Positions 14,772-24,162 of a stretch of 64,000 nucleotides of DNA are shown piece by piece. The notes below the pieces were generated by a model. That model had not been told where the DNA came from. It saw only the letters and a list, made by a program, of their open reading frames with translations, and made no database searches. The stretch comes from an uncultured Bacteroidota bacterium (lineage in GTDB: Bacteria; Bacteroidota; Bacteroidia; Bacteroidales; P3). A program made the position numbers and the translations under genes. Within the stretch, counting starts at the first letter, position 1. Every line of letters starts with the position of its first letter. The stretch is from the NCBI GenBank assembly GCA_902771735.1, contig CACXXO010000017.1, positions 1 to 64,000 of the forward strand. Reading direction: 5' to 3'.

Positions 14772-16229
14772 TTATAGGAGTTGTTCTCTAAGGGTGGTTT
14801 CGAGACGGGGTACAAGGCGGTCGATGTCGCCGGCGCCGAGGGTGAGAACCACGTCGGGGCAGAGGGCCGGGATGAGCTCGAGGGCCTGGTCGGGCGTGCA
14901 GAGGTACTTGGACATGGTATCCATCTTGCGAAGCACCATGGAGGAGGTGACGCCAAGGATGGGTTTTTCGCGGGCAGGATAGATGGGGAGCATGACGACC
15001 TCGTCGAGGGTTTGCAGCACACGGGCGAAATCGTCAGCGAAGTCGCGTGTGCGGGAGTAGAGGTGAGGTTGGAAGATGCCTACCACGCGCTTGCCGGGAT
15101 AGAGGAACCGGACAGCCTCGATGGTGGAGGCAATCTCATTGGGATGATGAGCATAGTCGTCGATGTAGATGAGGTTTTTCTCACGGATACGGTAGTCGAA
15201 GCGGCGGCGCACGCCGGAGAAGGATTTCAGACCATGGCGCAATTGATATTGGTCGAGGCCGCAACTGAGGGCTACCGCCGAGGCGACCACGGCATTCTCG
15301 ACATTGACAAGTGGTGCGCCGTCGAGTTCGAGGTCGAAGAGCACACCGTCGGGGGTGCGGAGGTCGAAGAAGAGGTTGCCATTATAGTTGCGGACATTGA
15401 TGGCATAGTAGTCGGCCTCGATGCCGCGTGCGGTATAGGTCTGAATGTTTGGATGTGCGAGTGTATGGGTGTGGGGATGGTCGTGGCCGTCGTGGTCGTG
15501 GCCGTCGTGGTCGTGGTGGTCATGGTCGTGGTGGTGCTCGTGGCCGTATTCGGCAAATTCCTCGCCGTCGGCGGTACAGAAGATGCCCTGCTTGAGGAAG
15601 AGACGTCCGTTGGGGTCGGTTTGGTTGGCGAACTGGAGATAAGCCTCCATCATGGCCTCATGGGTACCATAGATATCCAGATGGTCGGGGTCGGTGGCAG
15701 TGATGACGGCCATGTGAGGATGAAGCTGGAGGAAGGAGCGATCATACTCGTCGGCCTCGACGACGACATAGTCGCTATTGTTGTTCACGAGGAGGTTGCT
15801 ATTGAAGTTTTTGCTGATACCGCCCAAGAAAGCATTGCACCCACAAGGAGCTTGTGAAAGCATATGGGCAATCATGGTGGTGGTGGTGGTCTTTCCATGG
15901 CTGCCGGCCACAGCGATGCATTTCTTGCCATGTGTCACCTCTCCCAGCACCTGCGAACGTTTCTCCATCTTCACACCACGGGCGGCGAGGGATTGGAACT
16001 CACGGGTATCGGCAGGCACGGCGGGCGTATAGACCACGAGGTCGATCTCGGCAGGGAGCAAATCGGGGTTGTCCTCGTAATGTATGGCGATGCCTTCGTC
16101 CTCGAGCTCGGCCGTGAGAGGGCTGGGGGTGCGGTCGTAGCCACTGACGTGGTCGCCACGCCGATGGAAGAAGCGCGCCAGAGCGCTCATGCCTATGCCT
16201 CCTATGCCAAGGAAATAGTAGTTCATCAT
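14772..16229 (-). CDS. murC: UDP-N-acetylmuramate--L-alanine ligase with His-rich insert
   Basis: Adds L-Ala to UDP-MurNAc, the first peptide step of peptidoglycan synthesis. 485 residues. The N-terminal Rossmann-like loop is GIGGIGMSALARF (8-20), the ATP loop AGSHGKTTTTT is at 108-118, and the central EADEYDRSFL is near 158-167. A C-terminal Mur ligase domain contains DDYAHHPNEI. Residues 230-259 are an insert with 15 His and 7 Asp in the central domain, just before the conserved IEADYYAINVR region; it is encoded by a short GTCGTGG-type DNA repeat at 15453-15542. The insert could bind Zn, Ni or Cu (inference). All catalytic motifs are intact. It abuts murG with no spacer. Confidence 0.95.
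   Translation of the reverse strand: MMNYYFLGIGGIGMSALARFFHRRGDHVSGYDRTPSPLTAELEDEGIAIHYEDNPDLLPAEIDLVVYTPAVPADTREFQSLAARGVKMEKRSQVLGEVTHGKKCIAVAGSHGKTTTTTMIAHMLSQAPCGCNAFLGGISKNFNSNLLVNNNSDYVVVEADEYDRSFLQLHPHMAVITATDPDHLDIYGTHEAMMEAYLQFANQTDPNGRLFLKQGIFCTADGEEFAEYGHEHHHDHDHHDHDGHDHDGHDHPHTHTLAHPNIQTYTARGIEADYYAINVRNYNGNLFFDLRTPDGVLFDLELDGAPLVNVENAVVASAVALSCGLDQYQLRHGLKSFSGVRRRFDYRIREKNLIYIDDYAHHPNEIASTIEAVRFLYPGKRVVGIFQPHLYSRTRDFADDFARVLQTLDEVVMLPIYPAREKPILGVTSSMVLRKMDTMSKYLCTPDQALELIPALCPDVVLTLGAGDIDRLVPRLETTLREQLL
15453..15542 (-). repeat. GGTCGTGG-type microrepeat encoding the MurC His/Asp tract
   Basis: The plus strand reads repeated GGTCGTGGCCGTCGTGGTCG-type words. On the minus strand these give HDH, HDGHDHDGHDH and related strings. 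The in-frame simple repeat suggests expansion by slippage. Confidence 0.75.
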
Positions 16230-17405
16230 TTAAAGGTTTTTGAGATTCTCAAGTTGCTGAAGCGGGTCGGGCAATTTTGCAGAAGCCTTTCTTGTGGCGC
16301 CATAGACGAGGTCGTCTATTTGATCGACAATCTTGTTGGCGGCGTTGCGAACGGCCATCTTGGCAATGGCGGTGCACATGGTGGCCTGCCGCTCGGGTGC
16401 ATCGAAGAGTTCTTTGACAGCCGCCAGGCCCTGGCTGTTGCAGTCGGCATCCTTCACCATGACAGCGGCACCGCGGTCGACGAGGGCGAGGGCGTTCTTG
16501 GTCTGATGGTCTTCTGCCACATTGGGCGATGGGATGAGCACCACGGGTTTTCCCACAAGGCAGAGTTCGCTGATGGCTATGGCGCCGGCGCGAGACACCA
16601 CAATGTCGGCGGCGGCATAGGCCATGTCCATGCGCGAAATGAACTGGTGCACCTTGACCCACTGACCTACCTGGGCACGCTCGACAGCGGTTACCGCTTG
16701 GTCGTACATCCAGCGGCCCGTTTGCCAAAGAAGCTGGATGCGATTTTCACGGAAAAAATGGAGGTGACTGATGATCATCTCGTTGATACTTCGAGCGCCG
16801 AGACTTCCTCCCACAGAGAGCAACACACGTCCTTCAGCCTCAAGACCGAAATGAGCACGACCCTCGGCGGAAGAGACGTTCATCTGCTCGATGTCGGCAC
16901 GCACGGGATTCCCGGTGAAGACAATCTTCTCGCGAGGGAAGAAACGCTCCATGCCATCGTAGGCCACGCATATTCTCTCGGCCTTGCGTGCAAGCATTTT
17001 GTTGGTCAGGCCGGCATAGGAGTTCTGCTCCTGGATGAGCGTCTTGTAGCCCATGGAAGCAGCGGCCTTGAGCGTGGGCTCGCTGGCGAATCCTCCGACC
17101 CCCACCACAATATCGGGGTTGAATTCGCGGATGACCCCCTTCACCATGCGACGGCTCTTCATGATGCGGAAAGGCAACTGAAGATTCTTCACAATATTCT
17201 CGGGTGTGAGTTTGCGCTGGAGACCGGCGATAGGCAGACCCACAATCTTATAGCCTGCCGCAGGCACCTTTTCCATTTCCATACGGCCCTCGGCACCCAC
17301 AAAGAGCACCTCGGCATCGGTCCAACGCGCCTTGACTGCGTTGGCGATAGCCACGGCGGGGAATATATGTCCGCCACTTCCTCCTCCACTAATGATTATC
17401 TTCAT
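16230..17405 (-). CDS. murG: UDP-N-acetylglucosamine--N-acetylmuramyl-(pentapeptide) pyrophosphoryl-undecaprenol GlcNAc transferase
   Basis: Adds GlcNAc to lipid I to make lipid II at the inner face of the membrane. 391 residues, GT-B fold. Seen: the N-terminal glycine loop GGGSGGHIFPAVAIA, the second-domain loop LLSVGGSLGARSINE, and the UDP-GlcNAc site VVSRAGAIAISEL followed by LIPSPNVAEDHQTKNA. The start ATG lies three bases after the ftsW stop and the TAA abuts murC. Confidence 0.97.
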   Translation of the reverse strand: MKIIISGGGSGGHIFPAVAIANAVKARWTDAEVLFVGAEGRMEMEKVPAAGYKIVGLPIAGLQRKLTPENIVKNLQLPFRIMKSRRMVKGVIREFNPDIVVGVGGFASEPTLKAAASMGYKTLIQEQNSYAGLTNKMLARKAERICVAYDGMERFFPREKIVFTGNPVRADIEQMNVSSAEGRAHFGLEAEGRVLLSVGGSLGARSINEMIISHLHFFRENRIQLLWQTGRWMYDQAVTAVERAQVGQWVKVHQFISRMDMAYAAADIVVSRAGAIAISELCLVGKPVVLIPSPNVAEDHQTKNALALVDRGAAVMVKDADCNSQGLAAVKELFDAPERQATMCTAIAKMAVRNAANKIVDQIDDLVYGATRKASAKLPDPLQQLENLKNL

Positions 17406-17408
17406 ATC

Positions 17409-18635
17409 TTATACTTTTTTTTCTTCGTTATCAGTATCGTCTGTTATCACCATACCCTCACCCTCCACAGCCACCTGGGGCTCCGTCTCGGGCAGTTCTT
17501 TCTTTTTCTCTCCATAGACATCGGCTGCCACCGATTGGATAACGCCCAAACCGCAGCCGAGGAAGATGTAGGCCGTGCCGCCATAGGAAATGAACGGCAG
17601 GGTCTGACCGGTGACAGGAAGGACACCGACAGCCACACACATATTGGCCAGTGCCTGCAGGTAAATCATAGTACCGAATCCTGCCACAGCCAAAGCTCCG
17701 AAACGGCCTTTGCAGCGCCAAGTCAACCGGATACACCTGAAATAGAAGAAACTGTAGAGCACCAGCACCAGAATACCGGTCAACATGCCAAGTTCCTCAA
17801 TAATGATGGCGTAGATGAAGTCATTGTGAGCCTGCGTCATGAGGCGGGCGTGGACAGTGTTGCCGGGGCCCTTGCCGAAGAAACCGCCGCGGGCAACAGC
17901 CATACGGGCCATATTCTCCTGAGAGAGCTCGTCGGGTTGCGGGTTTATCCATGAATGGACACGATGGCCCCACGTGGCCTGACGCTCGATGGTCATCTCA
18001 GTCCCTACATCGTTTTGCGTTTTTTCATATTTATAATAGCTCACCGCAAGGAAACCAATCGCACACACCACGCCCACCAGGAATAGTCGCCACCACCACG
18101 TGCGATTGACCCCACCAAAGAGCATCATCAAATAGCACGAGAGGAAAATCAAGGCAGCAGTGGAGAAGTTCTCGGGGAGAACCAGCACCACCACAAGACC
18201 GATATAGATAAGCAAGGAGACGAAGGTGCCGATGTCGTCGGTTTTCTCTTTCCTGAGAGCCAGTTGGCGTGCCACAAAGAGCACCAGCATCACCTTGGCC
18301 ACCTCCGATGGCTGGAATTGGCCCACCACCGGCAGGCGGAACCAGCGTCCTCCCATCATGAGCACCACCGCCAGCAGAACCACCGATATCCAGAAGCCCA
18401 TCAATGCAAATCGCGAGAAGAAGCGGTAGTTGACATGCGAGAGGAATACCACCACCACCCATGTGACAACGACAATAAACAGGTGCTTCAGGAAAAGACC
18501 CGTGGGCCACCCGCTGCTCTGAGAATAGGCAAAGAGGCCGATGGAGCTGTAAACCTCCACCAGCGATATGATGCTGAGCAGCAGGAACACCACCCAGATC
18601 GTCCGATCGCCTCTGAATATCTTGGATACTTTCAT
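17409..18635 (-). CDS. ftsW: FtsW-type SEDS peptidoglycan glycosyltransferase
   Basis: 408-residue polytopic protein of the RodA/FtsW/SpoVE family that polymerises lipid II at the septum with its partner FtsI. About ten hydrophobic segments span residues 13-380. Recognisable family stretches include LPVVGQFQPSEVAKVMLVLF (catalytic-region QPSE), GPGNTVHARLMTQAHNDFIY and the late LPFISYGGTAYI. The charged C-terminal tail is cytoplasmic. It starts one base after the stop of the MurD-like gene. Confidence 0.95.
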   Translation of the reverse strand: MKVSKIFRGDRTIWVVFLLLSIISLVEVYSSIGLFAYSQSSGWPTGLFLKHLFIVVVTWVVVVFLSHVNYRFFSRFALMGFWISVVLLAVVLMMGGRWFRLPVVGQFQPSEVAKVMLVLFVARQLALRKEKTDDIGTFVSLLIYIGLVVVLVLPENFSTAALIFLSCYLMMLFGGVNRTWWWRLFLVGVVCAIGFLAVSYYKYEKTQNDVGTEMTIERQATWGHRVHSWINPQPDELSQENMARMAVARGGFFGKGPGNTVHARLMTQAHNDFIYAIIIEELGMLTGILVLVLYSFFYFRCIRLTWRCKGRFGALAVAGFGTMIYLQALANMCVAVGVLPVTGQTLPFISYGGTAYIFLGCGLGVIQSVAADVYGEKKKELPETEPQVAVEGEGMVITDDTDNEEKKV

Positions 18636-18636
18636 T

Positions 18637-19176
18637 TTACAATTCGTTTACTTCATGACGGAAAGCCTCGCCACGGTCCTCGACAGTTTGTCCATTGTCG
18701 CATGCCGGAGAATAGAGCACCTTGACGTCGTCGGCCTCGTAGCGGTAAGCCTTCTGCAATGCAGCGGCCATCGAAGGGCAGGCCTCGATGGTGGGAATGA
18801 TACCGGAGAAGGATTTGCGCATACGTTCGCTGTCGCCTCCAACAATGAGAAGCATCCTCACTTTGCGCAGTGCCGGAGGCACCAGACGGCTGTAGTCGGC
18901 ATCGGCCTTGGGAGCGTCGGCAATCCATATCAGGCCGCCTTTGGTACTTTCAAGGGTATACCAAGTGGCATTGATGTTACGCGCAGCGGCATCGTTGATA
19001 TATTCGCGACCACGGACACGGGCAACGAATTCCATGCGGTAGCGGGTCTCTTCCATGCGGTTGAAGCAGGCTCGCAACGATGCGTTGCGCATCGCTTTGA
19101 GACGCTGGGTGTCGATACCGGCCAACCCGGTGTGGATTCTGTCGCGGCTCTGAACGGCCATAGTTTCAATAGTCAT
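18637..19176 (-). CDS. truncated MurD-like protein: C-terminal Mur ligase domain only
   Basis: 179 residues where murD normally stands (about 440). From about residue 48 it follows the MurD C-terminal domain: YRMEFVARVRGREYINDAAA, then NINATWYTLES, an IWIA strand, DYSRLVPPALRKVRMLLIVG, and SPAC with VEDRGEAFRHEV near the end. Residues 10-47 look like the tail of the central domain. The UDP-MurNAc-Ala domain and the whole ATPase domain are absent. Remaining motifs are degraded: the usual NDSKATN is NDAAARN, and the D-Glu loop after SPAC (normally ASFDxFxxY) is replaced by DNGQTV. Only 44 bases separate it from mraY, so no missing part is hidden. The frame is open and packed in the operon, arguing for a retained product, but it cannot be a D-Glu ligase. 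Confidence 0.82.
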   Translation of the reverse strand: MTIETMAVQSRDRIHTGLAGIDTQRLKAMRNASLRACFNRMEETRYRMEFVARVRGREYINDAAARNINATWYTLESTKGGLIWIADAPKADADYSRLVPPALRKVRMLLIVGGDSERMRKSFSGIIPTIEACPSMAAALQKAYRYEADDVKVLYSPACDNGQTVEDRGEAFRHEVNEL

Positions 19177-19220
19177 GTTCTGAATGTGTGATTGTTTGAT
19201 TGTGTTATTAGTGTTTGTTT

Positions 19221-20399
19221 TTATCGCAGTTTAAGTGTCGAGAGGGTGAAGATGGCGAGAAGAATGGCGATAATGATGAAACGGATAACCACCTTCTCTT
19301 CGGCCACCCCTTTCTTCTGGTAGTGGTGATGGAGGGGGGTCATGAGGAAGGGGCGTTTCTCGACAGGCACTATCTGTCCCGCAGGTAGTTTGTGTTTCCT
19401 TCGATAATGCTTGCAGTAGGTGGTCTGTATGATAACCGAGAGATTCTCCACCACATAGATACCACACAATACGGGTAGCAGGAGTTCCTTCTTGATAAGC
19501 ACGGCGAAGACAGCGATGATGCTTCCGATGGCCAACGAGCCTGTGTCGCCCATGAAGATTTCCGCCGGGTGTCCGTTGAACCACAGGAAACCCAGCGTGG
19601 CTCCCACGAAGGCGGTGCTGAAGATGGCCAACTCGCCGATGTTGGAAAGGTACATGATATTGAGGTAACTGGCCATCACGATATTGCCGCTCACCCATGC
19701 CAGCAGGGCCAGGGCGCCACCATTGACAGCCGCCACTCCGGTGGCGATGCCGTCGATACCGTCGGTGAGGTTCGAGGCGTTGCTGATGGCAGTAACAATA
19801 AATATAATGATAAGCACATAGACCACCCACACCAGGTCGTTGGCCCAATCGCCCATCCAGGTGACGAGCCACGCATAGTCGAACTCATTGTTTTTCACGA
19901 AAGGAATGGTGGTAGTGGTGGAACCCGACATCGAGGGGTGGTGCATGATGAGCAAACCCACGACGAGACCGAGAATGACCTGGCCGAGAACCTTGTACTT
20001 GCCCGGAAGACCTGCTTTGCCACGGGTCTTCTTCAAGTAGTCGTCAAGAAACCCTATCATACCCATCCACACCGTGGTGCCCAACATGATAAGGACATAG
20101 ATGTTGTCGAGTTTGGCAAAGAGCAGCGTCGGGATGATGATGGCCGCCAGGATGAGCAAGCCGCCCATCGTGGGTGTCTGGCTCTTGCGGGCAGCGCCCT
20201 CAAGGCCCAATTCCGTACGAACCTCATCCATCATACCCAGTTTGTTCTTCATCCAGCGGATGAATGGCTTGCCGAGGAACAGCATGATGAACAGAGCCGT
20301 CACCATGCTCGCTCCCGACCGGAACGAGATGTACTCGAACACGCCCGTTCCCGGAACGTTCAGGCTCTCATGCAACCAGTGAAACAGATAATATAGCAT
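19221..20399 (-). CDS. mraY: phospho-N-acetylmuramoyl-pentapeptide-transferase
   Basis: Transfers phospho-MurNAc-pentapeptide to undecaprenyl phosphate to make lipid I in the inner membrane. 392 residues with about ten membrane helices. Key stretches: GFLDDYLKKTRGK (catalytic Asp pair), NLTDGIDGIATGV, the MGDTGSLAIG Mg site and the HHHYQKKG loop near the C-terminus. It lies five bases from the murE stop. Confidence 0.97.
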   Translation of the reverse strand: MLYYLFHWLHESLNVPGTGVFEYISFRSGASMVTALFIMLFLGKPFIRWMKNKLGMMDEVRTELGLEGAARKSQTPTMGGLLILAAIIIPTLLFAKLDNIYVLIMLGTTVWMGMIGFLDDYLKKTRGKAGLPGKYKVLGQVILGLVVGLLIMHHPSMSGSTTTTIPFVKNNEFDYAWLVTWMGDWANDLVWVVYVLIIIFIVTAISNASNLTDGIDGIATGVAAVNGGALALLAWVSGNIVMASYLNIMYLSNIGELAIFSTAFVGATLGFLWFNGHPAEIFMGDTGSLAIGSIIAVFAVLIKKELLLPVLCGIYVVENLSVIIQTTYCKHYRRKHKLPAGQIVPVEKRPFLMTPLHHHYQKKGVAEEKVVIRFIIIAILLAIFTLSTLKLR

Positions 20400-20404
20400 A
20401 ACTT

Positions 20405-21856
20405 TTAACTCTTATTTCTTAATTCTCTCTCCGCCTCCTCCACGTCATCGAAGTGGCTGCGCACGCCATTCACTTCCTGATATTTCTCATGGCCCTTGCC
20501 GGCAATGAGGATAATATCGCCCTCGCGAGCCATCATACAGGCTGTGCGTATGGCCTGTCGGCGATCGGTGATGCGCACGGTATGGCTCAGCTGCTCGGCA
20601 GTGAGTCCGGCCTCCATGTCGTCAAGGATGCTGTCCGGCTTCTCCGTACGAGGATTGTCGGAGGTGAGCACCAGCTTGTCGCTGCCCTTGCAGGCAATCT
20701 GTGCCATCTCGGGACGCTTGGTCTTGTCACGGTCGCCGCCGCAGCCCACCACGGTAATCAGTTGTTGTGTGGGACGGCGGATGGCGTCAATGGTCTCTAT
20801 CACGTTCTGCAGGGCATCGGGAGTGTGGGCGTAGTCGACGATGGCGGTGATACCGCTACCGCTGACATACTGGAAACGTCCCGGCGCGGGCTCGAGGGTT
20901 GACAGCAGACGCACCACCTCGTCTTCCTTGGCACCGCTCAACACTGCGGCTCCGTAGATAGCCAACAGATTGTAGGCGTTGAAGCGGCCCACCAGCCGGC
21001 ACCACACCTCGCGGCCGTTGATGCCGAGATGCATGCCTTCGAATCCTTCCTCGATAATCTTGCAGTGGAAGTCACCCATCTGGTTGAGTCCGTAAGTGCT
21101 CACTTTGGCCTTGGTGTTCTGCACCATGACGCGACCGTTCTTGTCGTCGATATTCACCAGTGCCCATGCCGTTGCGGGCAATCCGTCGAAGAAGCCCTTC
21201 TTGGCGGCAATGTAGTTGGCCATGGTCTTGTGGAAGTCCAAGTGGTCGTGGGTAATATTACTGAAGATACCGCCGGCGAACTCCACGCCTGCAATGCGCT
21301 GTTGCACCACAGCGTGAGAACTCACCTCCATAAAGCAGTAGTCGCATCCCGCATCCACCATCTTTCTCAGCAGTTGGTTCAGTTCCAGCGAGTCGGGAGT
21401 TGTGTGACCCGTGGCCAGTTCCTCCTCGTCAATTTTATTGACGATGGTGGAGACCAATCCCACATGGTGGCCCATCATGCGGAACATCCTGTGCAGCAAG
21501 GTCACCGTGGTGGTCTTGCCGTTGGTTCCGGTGATGCCGATGAGCTTCAGGCTGCGCGACGGGTGTCCGTAGAAGTTGGCTGCCATCTCACCGAGGGCTT
21601 TGCTGCTGTCTTTCGTCACCACATAGGTCGTCCCTTCGGGGGCTTCCGCAGGCACCTGCTGGCAAACCACGGCCACAGCACCCGACTCCACGGCTTTGCC
21701 TATGAAGTCGTGTCCATCAACCTTGGTGCCCGGCTGCGCCACAAAGAGAGTGCCTTTTTCCACCTTGCGCGAGTCAAACTGGAGATTTTCCACCTCCACT
21801 CCGGCATCCCCGCGCACCTCGCAGTCAATTCCTTTTATGATATCTTTCAGTTTCAT
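20405..21856 (-). CDS. murE: UDP-MurNAc-L-Ala-D-Glu:meso-diaminopimelate ligase
   Basis: 483 residues. The ATP loop is GITGTNGKTTTVTLLH, the central domain has YCFMEVSSHAVVQQRI and FSNITHDHLDFHKTM, and the C-terminal domain has DYAHTPDALQNV. The specificity motif DNPR (in LTSDNPRTEKPDSI) predicts meso-diaminopimelate rather than lysine. Acts after MurC and a MurD, which is not intact in this cluster. It lies 36 bases downstream of ftsI. Confidence 0.97.
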   Translation of the reverse strand: MKLKDIIKGIDCEVRGDAGVEVENLQFDSRKVEKGTLFVAQPGTKVDGHDFIGKAVESGAVAVVCQQVPAEAPEGTTYVVTKDSSKALGEMAANFYGHPSRSLKLIGITGTNGKTTTVTLLHRMFRMMGHHVGLVSTIVNKIDEEELATGHTTPDSLELNQLLRKMVDAGCDYCFMEVSSHAVVQQRIAGVEFAGGIFSNITHDHLDFHKTMANYIAAKKGFFDGLPATAWALVNIDDKNGRVMVQNTKAKVSTYGLNQMGDFHCKIIEEGFEGMHLGINGREVWCRLVGRFNAYNLLAIYGAAVLSGAKEDEVVRLLSTLEPAPGRFQYVSGSGITAIVDYAHTPDALQNVIETIDAIRRPTQQLITVVGCGGDRDKTKRPEMAQIACKGSDKLVLTSDNPRTEKPDSILDDMEAGLTAEQLSHTVRITDRRQAIRTACMMAREGDIILIAGKGHEKYQEVNGVRSHFDDVEEAERELRNKS

Positions 21857-21892
21857 CTATTTCGTCTATCGTATCTATAATATCTATCCAAT

Positions 21893-24145
21893 CTATTTCA
21901 GTGTCAACGTCACCACCGAGCCTCGCTTGGCAACAGTCGTTCCTTTGGGCACCTGCGAATACACCTTGCCATAACCCACAACCTTCGCCTTGTATCCCAT
22001 CGATTGCAGCAGTGCCACTGCATCCTTGGCCGTCATGCCATAGCAGTTGGGCACATTGCCTTCGGCGGGCGTGTAGGCTACATAACCTCCGGGAATGGAA
22101 TCGGTACCTGTCCGGTAGGTGACCCATTCGCTCGTGGGATCGGCCGAACAGTATTGCTGTCCCAGAAGTTTGTACACCCGCATAATTTCCTCCTGGTCGC
22201 CCCGTTCCAGAACGGGCTGCTGAAGCATCTTCGTACTGTCGGCCTCCAACGTCGGCCAGGCGCTCTTCACAGCGCCGTCGCTCAACCGCTTGTCGACAGC
22301 CACCACGCAGTCGCTGATGGCTTTGAACACCAAAGCCGCCTGACGGCCGTAGGCAGGGCTGTTCTCGATGACCACCAGACAGGTGTAGCGCGGATTCTCC
22401 GACGGGAAGAAGCCCGCGAAGGAACCGTTGTAGCGACTCTTGTCGCGATAGCTGTGGACAGCCGTTCCGGTCTTGCCGGCAATGCCGTAAGTGTTGTTCT
22501 TTATGTTGTCGCCCGTGCCATTCTCCACTACGCCCTCCAGCAGGGTTTTCATCATGGCGGCAGTCTCTTTCGAGCAAATCTGCGGGTTGAGGACAATAGG
22601 CTTCACCTCACGCACCTTGTCGCCCTCCACAATGCCGCGGCAGAACAGCGGCTTCACCATACGTCCTCCGGCGCCAAGGGCGTTGTAGAACGTGATCAGC
22701 CGCATGGCCGACACCGTGGTGGAATAGCCGTAGCAGAAGTTCAAGAAGTCGCGGTTCGAGGCGTTGACGTTGTTCACACGGGTGTCGTATTCGTCAGCCT
22801 GCACATCCAAATGCAACTTGTCGTAGGGGAAAAGATTCTTCACCAAGTCCACCAGCTTGTTACGCCGGTTGTTGTAATACATCCAGCCCAGGTCGCACAT
22901 ACCCACGTTCGACGACTCTTCCATCACCTCCTTCACGCTCAGCGAGTCTTTCTTCTTGTGCGAATCCTTGATGACACCATTCTTGCCGCCGAAGTCCTTG
23001 TAGAAAGACTTGACCTTCATCGCAGTGTCTATCTTTATGTCGGGGTCGCTCATCATGGCAGTAAGGATGATGGTCTTGAAGGTCGAGCCCGGCTCATAGA
23101 CATGGCTCACTGCCACATTGGCGTCTCGCAACTCCACATAGTCGTGTCTCGAGGTGTCTATGGTCAGGTTGGCACATGCCAGCACATAACCCGTCTCCAT
23201 CTCCATCAGCACCGCGCAGCCCGATGTGCCGCCATACTGGTTCAATGCCTTGCGAAGCGAATTCTCGGCAATGTCCTGATAGCGCGTGTCGATGGTCGAC
23301 ACGATGCTCATGCCGTCCACCTTGTTCTGCACCACGATAGTGTCGATGCGGTCGTTGTCGGTGCGTTGCGGCACCTCTTTGCGCTCACGCGGTTCGTCGG
23401 GAAGCCAGATACCCTTGGTCAGGCGGCGGCAGTTGAAGATGCCGTCCTGGCCGCGGAGGATGGAATCGTAGGCACCTTCGAGTCCGGTGAAGGTACCCTG
23501 TTTCTCCGAGTTGTTGAAACCTATCGTGTTGCCGGCCATATTGCCATAGATATGGGCACGCACCTGGCGGATGACACTGCGGCCATCCACCTGTTTCACC
23601 ACGCCCACCTTCCAACCCGGCAAACGGCCTATGGCCTGCCAGGTGGAATAGGGGATGCGGCGTTCCACGAGGAAACAGCGCCGTGGCGTCTCCTTGGCGC
23701 GCTCGGCGCTGATACGGTCGTAGTAGTAGCGTTTGTCGTGGCCCGACGACACCTCGGCCAGCATCTCGCAGACAGTGTCGAGGTAAAGGGCGAAGCACGA
23801 GTCGGCAATGCCGCTCTCCAAGGGCTGGCCCTTGGCATTGAGCTTGGGCTTGCCATTCTCTACAACAGGCTTGTTGAGCAGGTCGAGATAGAAGTCGCAT
23901 TCCGTCACCGTGGTAGCCAATATCTTGCCGTCGCTCGAATAGATGTTGCCCCTGCGTGCGGGGTCGGTGCGCAGACCCAGCTCGCGCTTCTCGCCTCGCG
24001 CGCGCCATTCGTCGCCGTGAACCCACTGTATGTTGATCAGGCTTGCCACAATGGCGATGCCACCCACTATCGTCAGCAGCAGGTAGAACACCGTCATTCC
24101 GCGGGTCATCCTTGTGTCTTTCTTTTCGGTCTTGTCCTTTTTCAT
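21893..24145 (-). CDS. ftsI: division transpeptidase (FtsI/PBP3 type) with PASTA domain
   Basis: 750-residue class B penicillin-binding protein that cross-links septal peptidoglycan. A short cytoplasmic tail is followed by one membrane helix (about 18-38, MTVFYLLLTIVGGIAIVASL), a dimerisation domain, and the transpeptidase with active-site STFK (in EPGSTFKTIILTAM), ESSNVGM for the SxN motif and GKTGTAVHS for KTG. A single PASTA domain closes the protein (VPNCYGMTAKDAVALLQSMG to the end). PASTA-bearing division PBPs are usual in Bacteroidota. Confidence 0.95.
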   Translation of the reverse strand: MKKDKTEKKDTRMTRGMTVFYLLLTIVGGIAIVASLINIQWVHGDEWRARGEKRELGLRTDPARRGNIYSSDGKILATTVTECDFYLDLLNKPVVENGKPKLNAKGQPLESGIADSCFALYLDTVCEMLAEVSSGHDKRYYYDRISAERAKETPRRCFLVERRIPYSTWQAIGRLPGWKVGVVKQVDGRSVIRQVRAHIYGNMAGNTIGFNNSEKQGTFTGLEGAYDSILRGQDGIFNCRRLTKGIWLPDEPRERKEVPQRTDNDRIDTIVVQNKVDGMSIVSTIDTRYQDIAENSLRKALNQYGGTSGCAVLMEMETGYVLACANLTIDTSRHDYVELRDANVAVSHVYEPGSTFKTIILTAMMSDPDIKIDTAMKVKSFYKDFGGKNGVIKDSHKKKDSLSVKEVMEESSNVGMCDLGWMYYNNRRNKLVDLVKNLFPYDKLHLDVQADEYDTRVNNVNASNRDFLNFCYGYSTTVSAMRLITFYNALGAGGRMVKPLFCRGIVEGDKVREVKPIVLNPQICSKETAAMMKTLLEGVVENGTGDNIKNNTYGIAGKTGTAVHSYRDKSRYNGSFAGFFPSENPRYTCLVVIENSPAYGRQAALVFKAISDCVVAVDKRLSDGAVKSAWPTLEADSTKMLQQPVLERGDQEEIMRVYKLLGQQYCSADPTSEWVTYRTGTDSIPGGYVAYTPAEGNVPNCYGMTAKDAVALLQSMGYKAKVVGYGKVYSQVPKGTTVAKRGSVVTLTLK

Positions 24146-24162
24146 TTCTTCCTCTTTTCGTT

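Noticed and set aside
15864-17954. 696-codon plus-strand frame opposite murG and ftsW
   Set aside because: Antisense shadow of well-identified genes in GC-rich DNA; no family match.
18637-19220. Frameshifted full-length murD
   Set aside because: Only 44 bases separate the fragment from mraY and the upstream DNA encodes mraY, so the missing ~260 residues are not hidden in another frame.
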